A stretch of DNA of 64,000 nucleotides from Rubrobacter taiwanensis (GTDB lineage Bacteria > Actinomycetota > Rubrobacteria > Rubrobacterales > Rubrobacteraceae). The position numbers were made by a program, and so were the translations under genes. The stretch's first letter is position 1. Each line of letters starts with the position of its first letter. The notes beneath the pieces were generated by a model that saw nothing but the letters and a program-made list of their open reading frames with translations, searched no databases and was not told the DNA's origin. Of this stretch, positions 42,733-52,490 are shown one piece after another. The stretch is from positions 59,629-123,628 of the forward strand of contig NZ_SKBU01000023.1 of NCBI RefSeq assembly GCF_004337705.1, written 5' to 3'.

Positions 42733-43503
42733 TCACCGCCCTCCTCCGTAGCGGCGGGCCTCCTCCTCGGCCTGCGCCCGGATCCGCTCCATCTCCTCCT
42801 CGCCGGGCATCTCCTTGCCGCGCTCGAAGTACAGGATGGAGGCCCGGCCCATCGCCAGCGTGCCGCTGTAGGCGATGGCGGCCGCGGCAGCCCAGCCTCC
42901 GAACGGGATGAACTTCACGAGCTGCCGCGAGAGCGCCCGCAGCCCGAACCCGGCGGCGACCACCCCGACCAGCTCGCGCGCCCGTTCCAGCGAGAGCTCC
43001 TCGCCGTAGACGGCGGCGATGCTCAGGACCATCCGGGCCTGATTGGCCGTCATGACCGGCATGTCGGCACCGGGGATGGGCAGAGCGCCGATCACGGCGT
43101 TCTGCCGGGCGTTGTTGCGCACGATCTTCTCGCACACCGGGCGGCGCAGCGACTCGTAGGCGCGGCCGAGCGGGAGCAGGTAGTCCTCATCCACCTCGTC
43201 CAGCAGGCGGGGGATCAGGTCTTCCCTGATGTCCTGCTCCGTGGTACCGGCCAGAACGACGTCCCCGGGACCGCTCCCGATGGAGACGGTGAGCACCGGC
43301 TCCACTCCGGAAGGCGTACTCTCCCCCGGTCCCAGCACGCAGATTACGACCTCCGCCCCCCGGACACTCCGTTGTGCCCCGAGCACCGCCGCGATCTCGT
43401 CCGCCGCAGGAGAGTCCCCGAGCACGGCCAGCGTCGCTCTCCGCTCGGCAGCAGTGCGGGATTCGCTGAGTATCTTGTACAGGTTGCGAATGTTGGTGAT
43501 CAC
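42733..43503 (-). CDS. DUF697-containing membrane protein
   Basis: 256 aa. N-terminal 120 residues are soluble (VVICVLGPGESTPSGVEPVL); then VCEKIVRNNARQNAVIGALP and IPGADMPVMTANQARMVLSI, the DUF697 core, followed by two hydrophobic segments (ELVGVVAAGFGLRALSRQLV, WAAAAAIAYSGTLAMG). DUF697 is usually the membrane end of small GTPase-like proteins (YcjF); here no GTPase domain is visible. Divergent from the sigma factor gene. Confidence 0.85.
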   Translation of the reverse strand: MITNIRNLYKILSESRTAAERRATLAVLGDSPAADEIAAVLGAQRSVRGAEVVICVLGPGESTPSGVEPVLTVSIGSGPGDVVLAGTTEQDIREDLIPRLLDEVDEDYLLPLGRAYESLRRPVCEKIVRNNARQNAVIGALPIPGADMPVMTANQARMVLSIAAVYGEELSLERARELVGVVAAGFGLRALSRQLVKFIPFGGWAAAAAIAYSGTLAMGRASILYFERGKEMPGEEEMERIRAQAEEEARRYGGGR

Positions 43504-43569
43504 GATCCTCCACCCTCTCCAGAGAGCCGCTTCCGGTAGCCGGTCATGAGGTTACATCTTAGAGCATTA

Positions 43570-43597
43570 TTGAACTTTCATCCGATTAAGATATATT
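43570..43597 (+). promoter_or_regulatory. Promoter of the principal sigma factor gene
   Basis: TTGAAC at 43570 and TATATT at 43592 are 16 nt apart. The predicted start near 43604 lies downstream of the first ATG of the frame (43546), which therefore cannot be the start on this transcript. Confidence 0.6.
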
Positions 43598-43638
43598 ACG
43601 TCAGGGTAACAGACGGGCTTCAGGAGCAAGGGAGCAGG

Positions 43639-44739
43639 GTGCAACCTCAGAGAGATCTTCGAGATATAGACGAAGTGCAGGAACTCTTTGAGGCCGGACA
43701 GGAATCCGGGTCTCTTGAATCAGCCGAAGTACTGGACCTCCTACAGGAGGTAGACCTTTCCACCGAAGAGATCCAGCAGGTCTACTCCCTGCTGCGCGAG
43801 AACGGTGTCGAGGTCGTGGACCCGGAGTTCCTGAGCAACGGCGTCCCTGAGGACTCCGAAGATGAGACCCGGCTGGTAGAAGAGGTGCTGGAGGGAGACC
43901 TCCGCAGCCGCTACACGGGGGACGCGGTCCAGATGTATCTGGACGAGATCGGCAAGACCCCGCTTCTGACCAAGAACCAGGAGGTCCAGCTCGCCAAGCG
44001 GATAGAGAGGGGCGACGAGCGGGCCAAGGCCCACCTTACCCGGGCGAACCTGCGGCTGGTGGTCTCGATCGCCAAGAAGTACGCCAACCGGGGCGTCTCG
44101 CTGCTGGACCTGGTGCAGGAAGGGAATATCGGGTTGATGCGGGCGGTCGAGAAGTTCGACTACCGCAAGGGCTACAAGTTCTCCACGTATGCCACCTGGT
44201 GGATAAGGCAGGCCGTAACCCGGGCCATCGCCGACAAGGGCCGCACCATCCGGGTACCGGTGCACATGGTCGAGAAGATTAACAAGTACTACCGCGTCCA
44301 GCGCACGCTGGCCGCGGAGCTGAACCGGGATCCGACCGACGAGGAGGTCGCCCGGGCGATGGATGTGGAGGCGGAGGAGATAGAGCGCATCCGGCGCGTG
44401 AGCCGGCGCTCCATCTCGCTGGAGACCCCGGTCGGAGAGGACAGCTCCTCCGAGCTGGGGGACTTCATAGCGGACGAGGACTCAGCCACACCCCACGATC
44501 TGGCCACCACCTCGCTGCTGAAGGCCCGGATGCAGGAGGCCCTGAACGGCCTGCCGGAGCGGGAGCGCATGGTGCTGGAGTACCGCTTCGGGCTCTCCGG
44601 CGGCCAGCCGAAGACGCTGGAGGAGGTGGGTGAGAAGTTCGACGTGACGCGGGAGCGGATACGCCAGATCCAGCTCACCGCGCTGGCCAAGATCAAGAGC
44701 AGCCCCCACGCAGCCGGGCTGCGGGACCTGCTGGATTAA
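43639..44739 (+). CDS. rpoD: RNA polymerase primary-type sigma factor (RpoD/SigA)
   Basis: 366 aa from GTG 43639, preceded by GGGAGCAGG and downstream of the promoter; the frame is open to 43546. A short acidic N-terminus replaces most of region 1.1. Region 1.2 [20 protein letters not shown], region 2 with [20 protein letters not shown] and [20 protein letters not shown], region 3 [13 protein letters not shown] and region 4 [17 protein letters not shown] are all present. These match the housekeeping factor. Another group 1/2 factor may exist elsewhere, so primary status is likely but not proven. Confidence 0.92.
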   Translation: MQPQRDLRDIDEVQELFEAGQESGSLESAEVLDLLQEVDLSTEEIQQVYSLLRENGVEVVDPEFLSNGVPEDSEDETRLVEEVLEGDLRSRYTGDAVQMYLDEIGKTPLLTKNQEVQLAKRIERGDERAKAHLTRANLRLVVSIAKKYANRGVSLLDLVQEGNIGLMRAVEKFDYRKGYKFSTYATWWIRQAVTRAIADKGRTIRVPVHMVEKINKYYRVQRTLAAELNRDPTDEEVARAMDVEAEEIERIRRVSRRSISLETPVGEDSSSELGDFIADEDSATPHDLATTSLLKARMQEALNGLPERERMVLEYRFGLSGGQPKTLEEVGEKFDVTRERIRQIQLTALAKIKSSPHAAGLRDLLD

Positions 44740-44749
44740 CGGCCCGGCG

Positions 44750-44899
44750 CTACCGTTCCTCTACGCGCCGCTCTTCGTCCTCGTCCTCTCCCTCGCGCGG
44801 GGCCTCCCCGGCAGTGCGCCCCGTGACGACGGCGAAAGCGACCGCTGCCGCTATCCCCACGATGATAAGTATGATCAGTATTATTACCGCTGCGCTCAA
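44750..44899 (-). CDS. 49-aa membrane protein with acidic/basic tail
   Basis: TTG 44899 has GGAGG 9 nt upstream. The product has one long helix (SAAVIILIILIIVGIAAAVA plus FAVV) and a charged tail (EGEDEDEERRVEER). It sits 42 nt after the 153-aa membrane protein gene on the same strand and its stop lies 10 nt from the sigma factor stop on the other strand. Too small for most gene callers; no family recognised. Confidence 0.5.
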   Translation of the reverse strand: MSAAVIILIILIIVGIAAAVAFAVVTGRTAGEAPREGEDEDEERRVEER

Positions 44900-44941
44900 A
44901 TCGCTTCGCCTCCTCTAAGCGTTCAGTATAACCTGCCGGAG

Positions 44942-45403
44942 CTAGGGCCGCCTCAGCACCCGGTAGACCAGCCCCCACACGGCTCCGAAGAAGGCGTGAT
45001 CCAGGACCGGCAGCAGGACCCGGGGCGTCCGCTGCTGCCAGGGTGCGCCATGCACCCCGAGGATCCACAGCCAGCCGGACCACCCCGCCCCCCAGCTGAG
45101 GATTCCGAGCGCCGCTCCCACTGCGGCCTCAGCGTCCCTGCCCGCGCACTCGCGGCGCAGCGCGCCGAAGGCGGCTCCGGCGGAGACGCCGTAAGCGAAG
45201 TGCGCGGCGAGTATCAGGAGGCGGCGGGTGAATGGCCCGATGTCCCCGATCAAGCCTACTTCCTCGGCCCGTTTCACGACCTGTTCGGGGGCCGTCGTCT
45301 CGACCAGTCCCACCCGGTCCATGACCTTGCGCAACCCGGTAAGCGCGAGCGTGCCGACCGCTCCGCCGACAGCTCCCCGCAGAGCCCTGCCTGTTAGTTT
45401 CAC
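44942..45403 (-). CDS. 153-aa integral membrane protein of unknown function
   Basis: Four hydrophobic segments are seen, the first with a glycine zipper (ALRGAVGGAVGTLALTGLRK), then a soluble stretch (TTAPEQVVKRAEEVGLIGDI), FAYGVSAGAAFGALRREC and ILSWGAGWSGWLWILGVHG. The overall plan resembles the DUF1440/YagU and DUF6789 groups of small membrane proteins; I cannot decide. Single gene between the S41 peptidase and the sigma factor. Confidence 0.65.
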   Translation of the reverse strand: MKLTGRALRGAVGGAVGTLALTGLRKVMDRVGLVETTAPEQVVKRAEEVGLIGDIGPFTRRLLILAAHFAYGVSAGAAFGALRRECAGRDAEAAVGAALGILSWGAGWSGWLWILGVHGAPWQQRTPRVLLPVLDHAFFGAVWGLVYRVLRRP

Positions 45404-45480
45404 GCGAAGACCTTCCTCTGAAAACGAGCAGTTACACCGGGATGTGTACCCGCAAGAGAGAGCGTGCTAACGGAGCCGTT

Positions 45481-46749
45481 CTAGGATCCGCTCTGCAGAA
45501 CTTCGAAGGCGCGCCCGAGCTGGGGGTCGCGGTCGAGCATCTGCTCCCGGGAGAGGTTCCGGCTCTCGTCCGGGGTGAGCGGGCGCACCTCCTCCGGCAG
45601 CTCCGCCCGAACGTCCGGTTCGATGCCGTCCTCGCGGATGAAGCGTCCGTCGGGGGTGAGCCACTCCGCCACCCCGAGCAGTATGGCGGAGCCGTCCTCC
45701 AGCACGAACTCGTTCAGAACGGTCCCCGTCCCGAAGGTCGTCTCCCCGACGACCTTCGCCCGGCCGTGGGACTGGAGGGCTCCGGCCAGGATCTCGGCGC
45801 TGGAGGCCGTCCCCTCGTTGACGAGCACCACCACCGGAGCCCGCGTGGGCTCCGCCCGCCGGGGGACGGAGACTTCGTGCTCCCTGCCGTCGGCGTCCTT
45901 GCGGATGTATACTACTTGACCCGGCTCCAGAAACTGCCCCGCTATCCCGGGCACCTGATCCACCCTCCCCCCCGGATTGTTCCGGAGGTCCAGTATGAAG
46001 CGTCCGGCCCCGGCCTCTTCCGCCTCCTCCATCACCCGTTCCACCTCGTCGGCCGCCCCGGCCGAGAAGGCCGCGAGCCGCAGGACCGCCGCGTCGGTGC
46101 CGGGGATCATGAGCCAGGAGGCGGCGGGAACCCGAATCTCGGTCCGGTCCAGCGGGAAGGTGAACTCCCGGCCTCCCCGCTCGACGGTCAGCCGGAGCCC
46201 GGTGTCCTCGGGGCCCCTGATCAGCTCCACGACCCGGTTAAGCTCCATGTCCCGGACGCTCCGGCCGTCCACCGCAACGATTACGTCCCCGGGCCGGATG
46301 CCCGCCTCGTCGGCGGGTGAGCCGTCTATGGGAGCGGATACCACCACCCGGCCGTCGCGGTCCTCGACCTGGATGCCGACCCCGACGTACTCTCCGGCCA
46401 GCTCATCCCGGTTGGCCCGCGCCTCTTCGGGCGTCAAAAAGCGCGTGTGCCCCTCGTCGCCCAGGCTCTCGAGCATCCCCCGGATCGCGCCGTAGGTCTG
46501 CTCCCGGGGGTCCAGCCGGGACCGGTCCACGTAGTCCTCGCGCACCGCCTCCCACGCCTCCAGGTAGAGCGCGAACTCATCGGCGGCTCCCTCGGGCACC
46601 TCCGGAGCCTGCGACTTTCCGAAGAGGTACGCCGCGGGGATCAGCGCCACGAGCAGAATGATGAGGAACGCTCTCCAGCGGCCCCGGCGCGCGGGGAACC
46701 TCCGAGCTCTCCCGGCAATGATTCTCATAGACACGAGAGATTGTAGCAT
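45481..46749 (-). CDS. S41-family carboxyl-terminal-processing peptidase (altered active site)
   Basis: 422 aa from ATG 46749 with CAGGGG just upstream; ATG 46728 is an alternative. A basic segment and one helix (AFLIILLVALIPAAYLFG) anchor it, with the rest outside. A PDZ domain (about 120-190, GVGIQVEDRDGRVVVSAPID) precedes the S41 domain (about 215-375: RFILDLRNNPGG). The serine is in EGTASSAEILAGAL (Ser316), but the residue 25 positions on, lysine in classical CtpA/Prc, is Thr341 in GETTFGTGTV. It follows the oligopeptide operon by 24 nt, suggesting a role in peptide processing outside the cell. Confidence 0.88.
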   Translation of the reverse strand: MLQSLVSMRIIAGRARRFPARRGRWRAFLIILLVALIPAAYLFGKSQAPEVPEGAADEFALYLEAWEAVREDYVDRSRLDPREQTYGAIRGMLESLGDEGHTRFLTPEEARANRDELAGEYVGVGIQVEDRDGRVVVSAPIDGSPADEAGIRPGDVIVAVDGRSVRDMELNRVVELIRGPEDTGLRLTVERGGREFTFPLDRTEIRVPAASWLMIPGTDAAVLRLAAFSAGAADEVERVMEEAEEAGAGRFILDLRNNPGGRVDQVPGIAGQFLEPGQVVYIRKDADGREHEVSVPRRAEPTRAPVVVLVNEGTASSAEILAGALQSHGRAKVVGETTFGTGTVLNEFVLEDGSAILLGVAEWLTPDGRFIREDGIEPDVRAELPEEVRPLTPDESRNLSREQMLDRDPQLGRAFEVLQSGS

Positions 46750-46773
46750 CCCCTGCCGGCAGATCTCCCGGCG

Positions 46774-48309
46774 CTAGCGGTAGAATCCCCACTCCCTTAC
46801 GTTCCACAGAACACTTTGCACGGGGGTCTCCGGCCGCGGGCCGTACAGGGCGTTCGACCAGGCGAGCACGTCCCGCCGAACGACGAGCGGCAGCACCGCC
46901 AGCTCCTCAGCCATCTCCTCTTGCGCCTCCCGCACGAGCCGCGCCCGACGCCCGACGTCGAGCTCGCGGAGGCTCTCCCCGAGGGCCTCCGACCGGCTGT
47001 AGGGCGCGTGGAGCGCCAGCGAACCGTCCCGGCGAGCCTCGAATCTCAACAGGGCGAGGTCGAAGGCTCCCGGCAGCATCTTCAGGGCCAGCTCCCGCGC
47101 CGGAACTCCCCGCACCCGGGCGGATATCCCGGCCGCCTCCAGGTCCCGCGCCACGCCCCCCGCCATCTCCTGCAACCGCTCGTCCCCCGCCGGGTAGATG
47201 ATCTCCAGGGACCCGGCGGCCCCCGCCGCCCGCGCGAGCCGCCGGGCCAGGGCGGGATCGTGCGCGTACTCCTCCCAGGCCGGAGCGTGGTAGCGGCTCA
47301 TCCCGGGCGGGAAGAGGCCGTTTGCCACCTCAAGCCCCCCGGTCTTCCGGGCGAGCGCCTCCCGGTCTATGGCGTGGGCCACGGCCCGGCGCAGCCTGGG
47401 ATCGGAGAGGCGTCCGGTGTCGAAGAGGAGCTGCTCCACGGCGGCGGCGGCCGGGGCGGTCTGAACGTCGCCCATAACCTCTACCTCGCCGGCCCTCCGG
47501 GAGCCGAGGACCCCGAAGTCGGCCTGCCCGGCCGCCAGAGCCCCGGCCGCCGGGCCGCCGAAGCGGATCTCCAGCCCGTCCAGCAGCGGCAGCTCCTCAT
47601 CGGCCCAGTAGTTCTCGTTCCGGACGAGCCACATGCCCTCCGGAGTTCGCTCCTCCAGCACGAACGGGCCGCTGCCGAGCAGTCCCTCGCTCAGCGGCAG
47701 TTCGCCGAGATCCCGCCCTTCGTAGACGTGCCGGGGCAGGATCGGGGCCGTGAGCAGGGTCCTCCAGTCGGACCGGGGAGCGGAGAACGTCAGGCGCACG
47801 GTGCGCGCGTCCGGGGTCTCGACGCGCTCGAGCTCGCTCCAACCCGCGTACGGAGGGGCCAGCCCGTCGCCCAGCTCGCGAGCCTGCCGGTAGGTCCAGG
47901 CGGCGTCCCCGCTGGTGAGCGGCTCGCCGTCGGACCACCGGACGCCGGACCGCAGCCGGTAGGTGACGGTGAACGGATTCTCGCTCAGCGTCCCGGACTC
48001 GAAGGAGGGCAGAGACTCCATCAGGTACGGTCTGTAGCGACCGTCCCCGACGACGGCGAGCGGGGACTCCAGGATCACGCCCGAGAGAGCAGCGGCTCCC
48101 TCGCACTCCCGCAGGTAGGGGTTGAGACACCCCGGCTCGAGCGGCAGCTCCAGACGGGCCACGCCCCCCGGCCCCACCTGGGTTATCTCCTGCCGCTCCG
48201 GGGGAACAACCCCGGGCGGACCGTTGCTCACCGTGGGGTCGCCCGGACCGCAGGCCGCAAGCGCCAGCGAGAGGAGAGCGGCGAGCAGGCAGAAGCCGAT
48301 ACCACGCAA
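46774..48309 (-). CDS. Oligopeptide ABC transporter substrate-binding lipoprotein (second)
   Basis: 511 aa. Signal peptide with lipobox LALAAC (Cys20). The family 5 binding-protein features are seen: YRLRSGVRWSDGEPLTSGDA near residue 120, SDWRTLLTAPILPRHVYEG near 180 and FVLEERTPEGMWLVRNENYW. It is clearly related to the 543-aa binding protein at the head of the operon but divergent. It starts 21 nt after the OppF-type ATPase gene, so one transporter may use two receptors. Confidence 0.9.
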   Translation of the reverse strand: MRGIGFCLLAALLSLALAACGPGDPTVSNGPPGVVPPERQEITQVGPGGVARLELPLEPGCLNPYLRECEGAAALSGVILESPLAVVGDGRYRPYLMESLPSFESGTLSENPFTVTYRLRSGVRWSDGEPLTSGDAAWTYRQARELGDGLAPPYAGWSELERVETPDARTVRLTFSAPRSDWRTLLTAPILPRHVYEGRDLGELPLSEGLLGSGPFVLEERTPEGMWLVRNENYWADEELPLLDGLEIRFGGPAAGALAAGQADFGVLGSRRAGEVEVMGDVQTAPAAAAVEQLLFDTGRLSDPRLRRAVAHAIDREALARKTGGLEVANGLFPPGMSRYHAPAWEEYAHDPALARRLARAAGAAGSLEIIYPAGDERLQEMAGGVARDLEAAGISARVRGVPARELALKMLPGAFDLALLRFEARRDGSLALHAPYSRSEALGESLRELDVGRRARLVREAQEEMAEELAVLPLVVRRDVLAWSNALYGPRPETPVQSVLWNVREWGFYR

Positions 48310-48330
48310 GAGAGAAGCCGCCCTCCGGGG

Positions 48331-49365
<1,035 letters not shown>

Positions 49366-49366
49366 G

Positions 49367-50386
49367 CTACTGCTCCACCCCCAGCTCTTCGTCCACCCGG
49401 TGCTTGCTCTCCTCTATCTCCTGCAGCGAGAGGATGCATGCCGCCCGGTGTCCGGGACGCTTCTCCTCCAGCGGCGGGTCCACCTCGCGGCATTTGTCCT
49501 TCGCGAACGGGCAGCGCGGGTTGAAGTTGCACCCCGGAGGCAGGAAGATGAGCGAGGGCGGCTGGCCCCTGATCGGCAGGAGCCGTACCTCCCCAGCCTT
49601 GTCCAGCCGCGGGATGGAACGCAGAAGCGACCAGGTGTAGGGCATCAGCGGGTCGTAGAAGACGTCGTCGGTCGTCCCCGTCTCCACGGCCCGCCCCCCG
49701 TACATGACCATGATCTTGTCCGCCAGCTGCGCGACCACCCCGAGGTCGTGCGTGATCATGATGATCGCCGTGCCGTACTTCTCCTGCAGCTCCACCATCA
49801 GCTCCAGGATCTGGGCCTGGATGGTGACATCGAGCGCCGTCGTCGGCTCGTCGGCGATCAGGATCTTCGGGTTGCATGCCAGAGCCATCGCGATCATGGC
49901 CCGCTGGCGCATGCCGCCCGAGTACTGATGCGGGTACTCGTCCACCCGCCGCTCGGGGTTGGGGATGCCCACGTCCCGGAGGGCCTGGATCGCTATGTCC
50001 TTCGCCTCCTTCTTGGAGACCTTCTGGTGGATGCGGACCGCCTCCATGATCTGGTCGCCGACCGTGAAGACCGGGTTGAGCGAGGTCATGGGGTCCTGGA
50101 AGATCATGGCGATGTCGTTGCCCCGGATGTCCCGCAGCTCCCTCTCGCCCGCCTCCAGCAGGTTCCGGCCCTCGAACAGGATCTCGCCCTGCGGGTAGTA
50201 GCAGGGCGGCTGGGGGTTGAGCCGCATGATCGAGAGCGCCGTGACGCTCTTGCCCGAACCGGACTCCCCGACTATCCCCAGGGTCTCCCCCGCCTCCAGC
50301 GTGAACGAGACGCCATCGACCGCCTTGACGATCCCGTCCGGCGTCCTGAAATGCGTCTTCAGATCTCTTACCTCTAGCAGCGCCAT
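49367..50386 (-). CDS. Oligopeptide ABC transporter ATPase (OppD/DppD type)
   Basis: 339 aa. Walker [14 protein letters not shown] near residue 39, signature [14 protein letters not shown], Walker [13 protein letters not shown]. Its C-terminal extension ([20 protein letters not shown]) has the cysteine motif shared by OppD/OppF. It pairs with the OppF-type ATPase to drive the two permeases encoded just upstream. Confidence 0.95.
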   Translation of the reverse strand: MALLEVRDLKTHFRTPDGIVKAVDGVSFTLEAGETLGIVGESGSGKSVTALSIMRLNPQPPCYYPQGEILFEGRNLLEAGERELRDIRGNDIAMIFQDPMTSLNPVFTVGDQIMEAVRIHQKVSKKEAKDIAIQALRDVGIPNPERRVDEYPHQYSGGMRQRAMIAMALACNPKILIADEPTTALDVTIQAQILELMVELQEKYGTAIIMITHDLGVVAQLADKIMVMYGGRAVETGTTDDVFYDPLMPYTWSLLRSIPRLDKAGEVRLLPIRGQPPSLIFLPPGCNFNPRCPFAKDKCREVDPPLEEKRPGHRAACILSLQEIEESKHRVDEELGVEQ

Positions 50387-50391
50387 GCTCG

Positions 50392-51333
50392 CTATTCTAC
50401 CGCCTTCGGGTCCAGAGCATCCCTGAGCCCGTCGCCCAGGAAGTTAATACACAACGTCGTGATGACTATCATCATGCCGGGGAAGATCGTCAGCCACCAC
50501 TGCTGGGTCATCGTGGTGCGCGCGTCGGTCAGCATGTTGCCCCAGGAAGGCGTCGGCGGCTGGATGCCCAGCCCCAGGAACGAGAGCGCGCTCTCCAGCA
50601 GGATGGCCAGCGCCACGGTGAGGGTGGCCTGCACGGTTATCACGCCGACCACGTTCGGCAGGATGTGCCGGACCATGATCTTGAAGTCCGAAACGCCGAT
50701 GGCCCTGGCCGCCTGCACGAACTCCCGGTCGCGCAGGGAGAGCACCTCCCCGCGCACTAACCGGGCTATCTGGGTCCAGATCAGGACTATCAGCACCAGC
50801 GTGATGGTCAGCGGGGTGAAGCGGAAGATGCTCCCGAGCACCAGCATCACCGGCAGGAACGGCAGGACCAGCACGAAGTCCGTAAGACCCATGATACCCA
50901 CATCCACCGCCCGGCCGTAGTAGCCGGAGATTATCCCCAGCCCCGCTCCGAGCGCGGTCGAGAAGACGCCCACCCCGAGGCCGACCATGAGCGAGACCCG
51001 GCCCCCGTACAGCACGCGGGAGAAGGTGTCCCGCCCGAGCCGGTCGGTCCCCATTATGTTCTCGGCGCTCGGCGGCTGGTTGATGCGGGTGAAGTCCTGC
51101 TCCTCGTATCCGTAGGGCGCGAAGACGGGCGCGCCTATGGCCGAGATGTACAGAAGGATGAGGACGAAGGCGCTGATGAGAGCCAGCCGGTGCCGCTTGA
51201 AGCGCCGCCAGACTATCTCGCGCTGGGTCCGGCCCTCTACCTTGCCGTACTCTTCACCGGCGGCCTCGGCAGCCTGCATCACCTCGCTGCTCTCTATGCC
51301 GCCCCCGGCCCCCGTCCTTCTCTGATCTACCAC
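50392..51333 (-). CDS. Oligopeptide ABC transporter permease (OppC/DppC type)
   Basis: 313 aa. The N-terminal OppC domain ([20 protein letters not shown]) is followed by the permease core with EAA loop [20 protein letters not shown] near residue 208. [20 protein letters not shown] is the conserved DppC outer loop. Partner of the OppB-type permease 16 nt upstream. Confidence 0.95.
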   Translation of the reverse strand: MVDQRRTGAGGGIESSEVMQAAEAAGEEYGKVEGRTQREIVWRRFKRHRLALISAFVLILLYISAIGAPVFAPYGYEEQDFTRINQPPSAENIMGTDRLGRDTFSRVLYGGRVSLMVGLGVGVFSTALGAGLGIISGYYGRAVDVGIMGLTDFVLVLPFLPVMLVLGSIFRFTPLTITLVLIVLIWTQIARLVRGEVLSLRDREFVQAARAIGVSDFKIMVRHILPNVVGVITVQATLTVALAILLESALSFLGLGIQPPTPSWGNMLTDARTTMTQQWWLTIFPGMMIVITTLCINFLGDGLRDALDPKAVE

Positions 51334-51349
51334 AGAACTCTCCTCTACC

Positions 51350-52315
51350 CTAGTCGTAGCTGACCCGCGGGTCCACGATCGAGTACGCTATGTCGGCCAG
51401 GAGGTTGAATAGCACCGTCAGCACCGCCGTGATGAGCAGCAGCGCCCGCGCCACGTTGTAGTCGCCCTTGTAGAGCGAGTCTATGAGCAGGAACCCGAGC
51501 CCCGGCCACGAGAAGACGGTCTCCGTGATGACCGCCCCGGCGATCAGTGAGACCGCGCTGAGAGCTATGAGCGTGATGGTGGGTATGAGCGCGTTGCGCA
51601 GAGCGTGCTTGAGGTAGACCGTCCTCTCGCTCAACCCCTTGGCGCGCGCCGTCCGCAGGTACTCCGCCGAGAGCACATCCAGCATCGCACTGCGCTGAAA
51701 GCGCGTGAAGGTCGCGATGCTCACCACCGAGAGGGTTACCATCGGCAAGAAGAGGTGCTGCAGCAGATCTATCACGCCCCCGCCCCTGGAACTCATCCCG
51801 GAGACGTAGAAGACCCGCACGCCAAGCCATTCTGTGAGATAGACGGCGAAGACCAGCTGCAGAATCAACCCCAGGAAGAAGACCGGCATCGCAAAACCCA
51901 CGAACGAGAGGAAGGTCCCGATGTTGTCGATGAGGCTGTACTTCTTGATCGCCGAGTAGATGCCGAACGGTATGGCTATGGCCAGCGTGAAGATGAGCGA
52001 TGAACCCATCAGCAGCACCGTCGGCCAGATGCGCGCGGCTATGATCGAGTTCACGTCCGTGTTCTGCTTGAAGCTCAGCCCGAAGTCCCCATACAGCAGT
52101 ATGTCGCGGATCCAGATCCCGTACTGCACGTACACGGGCTGATCCAGACCATACGTGGCGGCCAGCCGCTCTATGTCCTCCTGACTGACCCGCGGATTGA
52201 GCGCCAGCTCCTGCAGGGGGTCTCCCGAAAGACTCACCAGATAGAAGATGACGAAGCTCGCCACGAACAGAATGATGATGCTGAAGAGTATCTTCCTGAT
52301 TATGTAAGCTAGCAA
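51350..52315 (-). CDS. Oligopeptide ABC transporter permease (OppB/DppB type)
   Basis: 321 aa. MLAYIIRKILFSIIILFVAS at the start and the EAA loop YLRTARAKGLSERTVYLKHA near residue 205 are typical, with LRNALIPTITLIAL following. It comes after the first binding protein, with a 175-nt spacer holding a strong hairpin. Confidence 0.95.
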   Translation of the reverse strand: MLAYIIRKILFSIIILFVASFVIFYLVSLSGDPLQELALNPRVSQEDIERLAATYGLDQPVYVQYGIWIRDILLYGDFGLSFKQNTDVNSIIAARIWPTVLLMGSSLIFTLAIAIPFGIYSAIKKYSLIDNIGTFLSFVGFAMPVFFLGLILQLVFAVYLTEWLGVRVFYVSGMSSRGGGVIDLLQHLFLPMVTLSVVSIATFTRFQRSAMLDVLSAEYLRTARAKGLSERTVYLKHALRNALIPTITLIALSAVSLIAGAVITETVFSWPGLGFLLIDSLYKGDYNVARALLLITAVLTVLFNLLADIAYSIVDPRVSYD

Positions 52316-52441
52316 GCTTCGCGCACCTCCGGCCCGCTCTCGGGAGTTCCGAACACAATCTCCATGCCCGTAGCGGTGTCGTTATTAAATCCCCAGCGAA
52401 TCACGATTGCAAGCGTACGCCTTCTTTCGGACGTAGCGCGG

Positions 52442-52476
52442 AGGTGTGAGGCCCGCAGGTTCGGGGCCTCACACCT
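52442..52476 (-). terminator. Hairpin between binding-protein and permease genes
   Basis: AGGTGTGAGGCCC pairs with GGGCCTCACACCT over 13 bp around a 9-nt loop, 15 nt after the binding-protein stop. No T-run follows on the minus strand, so partial termination or mRNA protection favouring the binding protein is more likely than full termination. Confidence 0.6.
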
Positions 52477-52490
52477 GAGAATGCGCTCCG

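Noticed and set aside
41017..43539. 840-codon plus-strand frame opposite recJ and the DUF697 gene
   Set aside because: Shadow of strong minus-strand genes with all catalytic motifs; no ribosome site or protein-like content.
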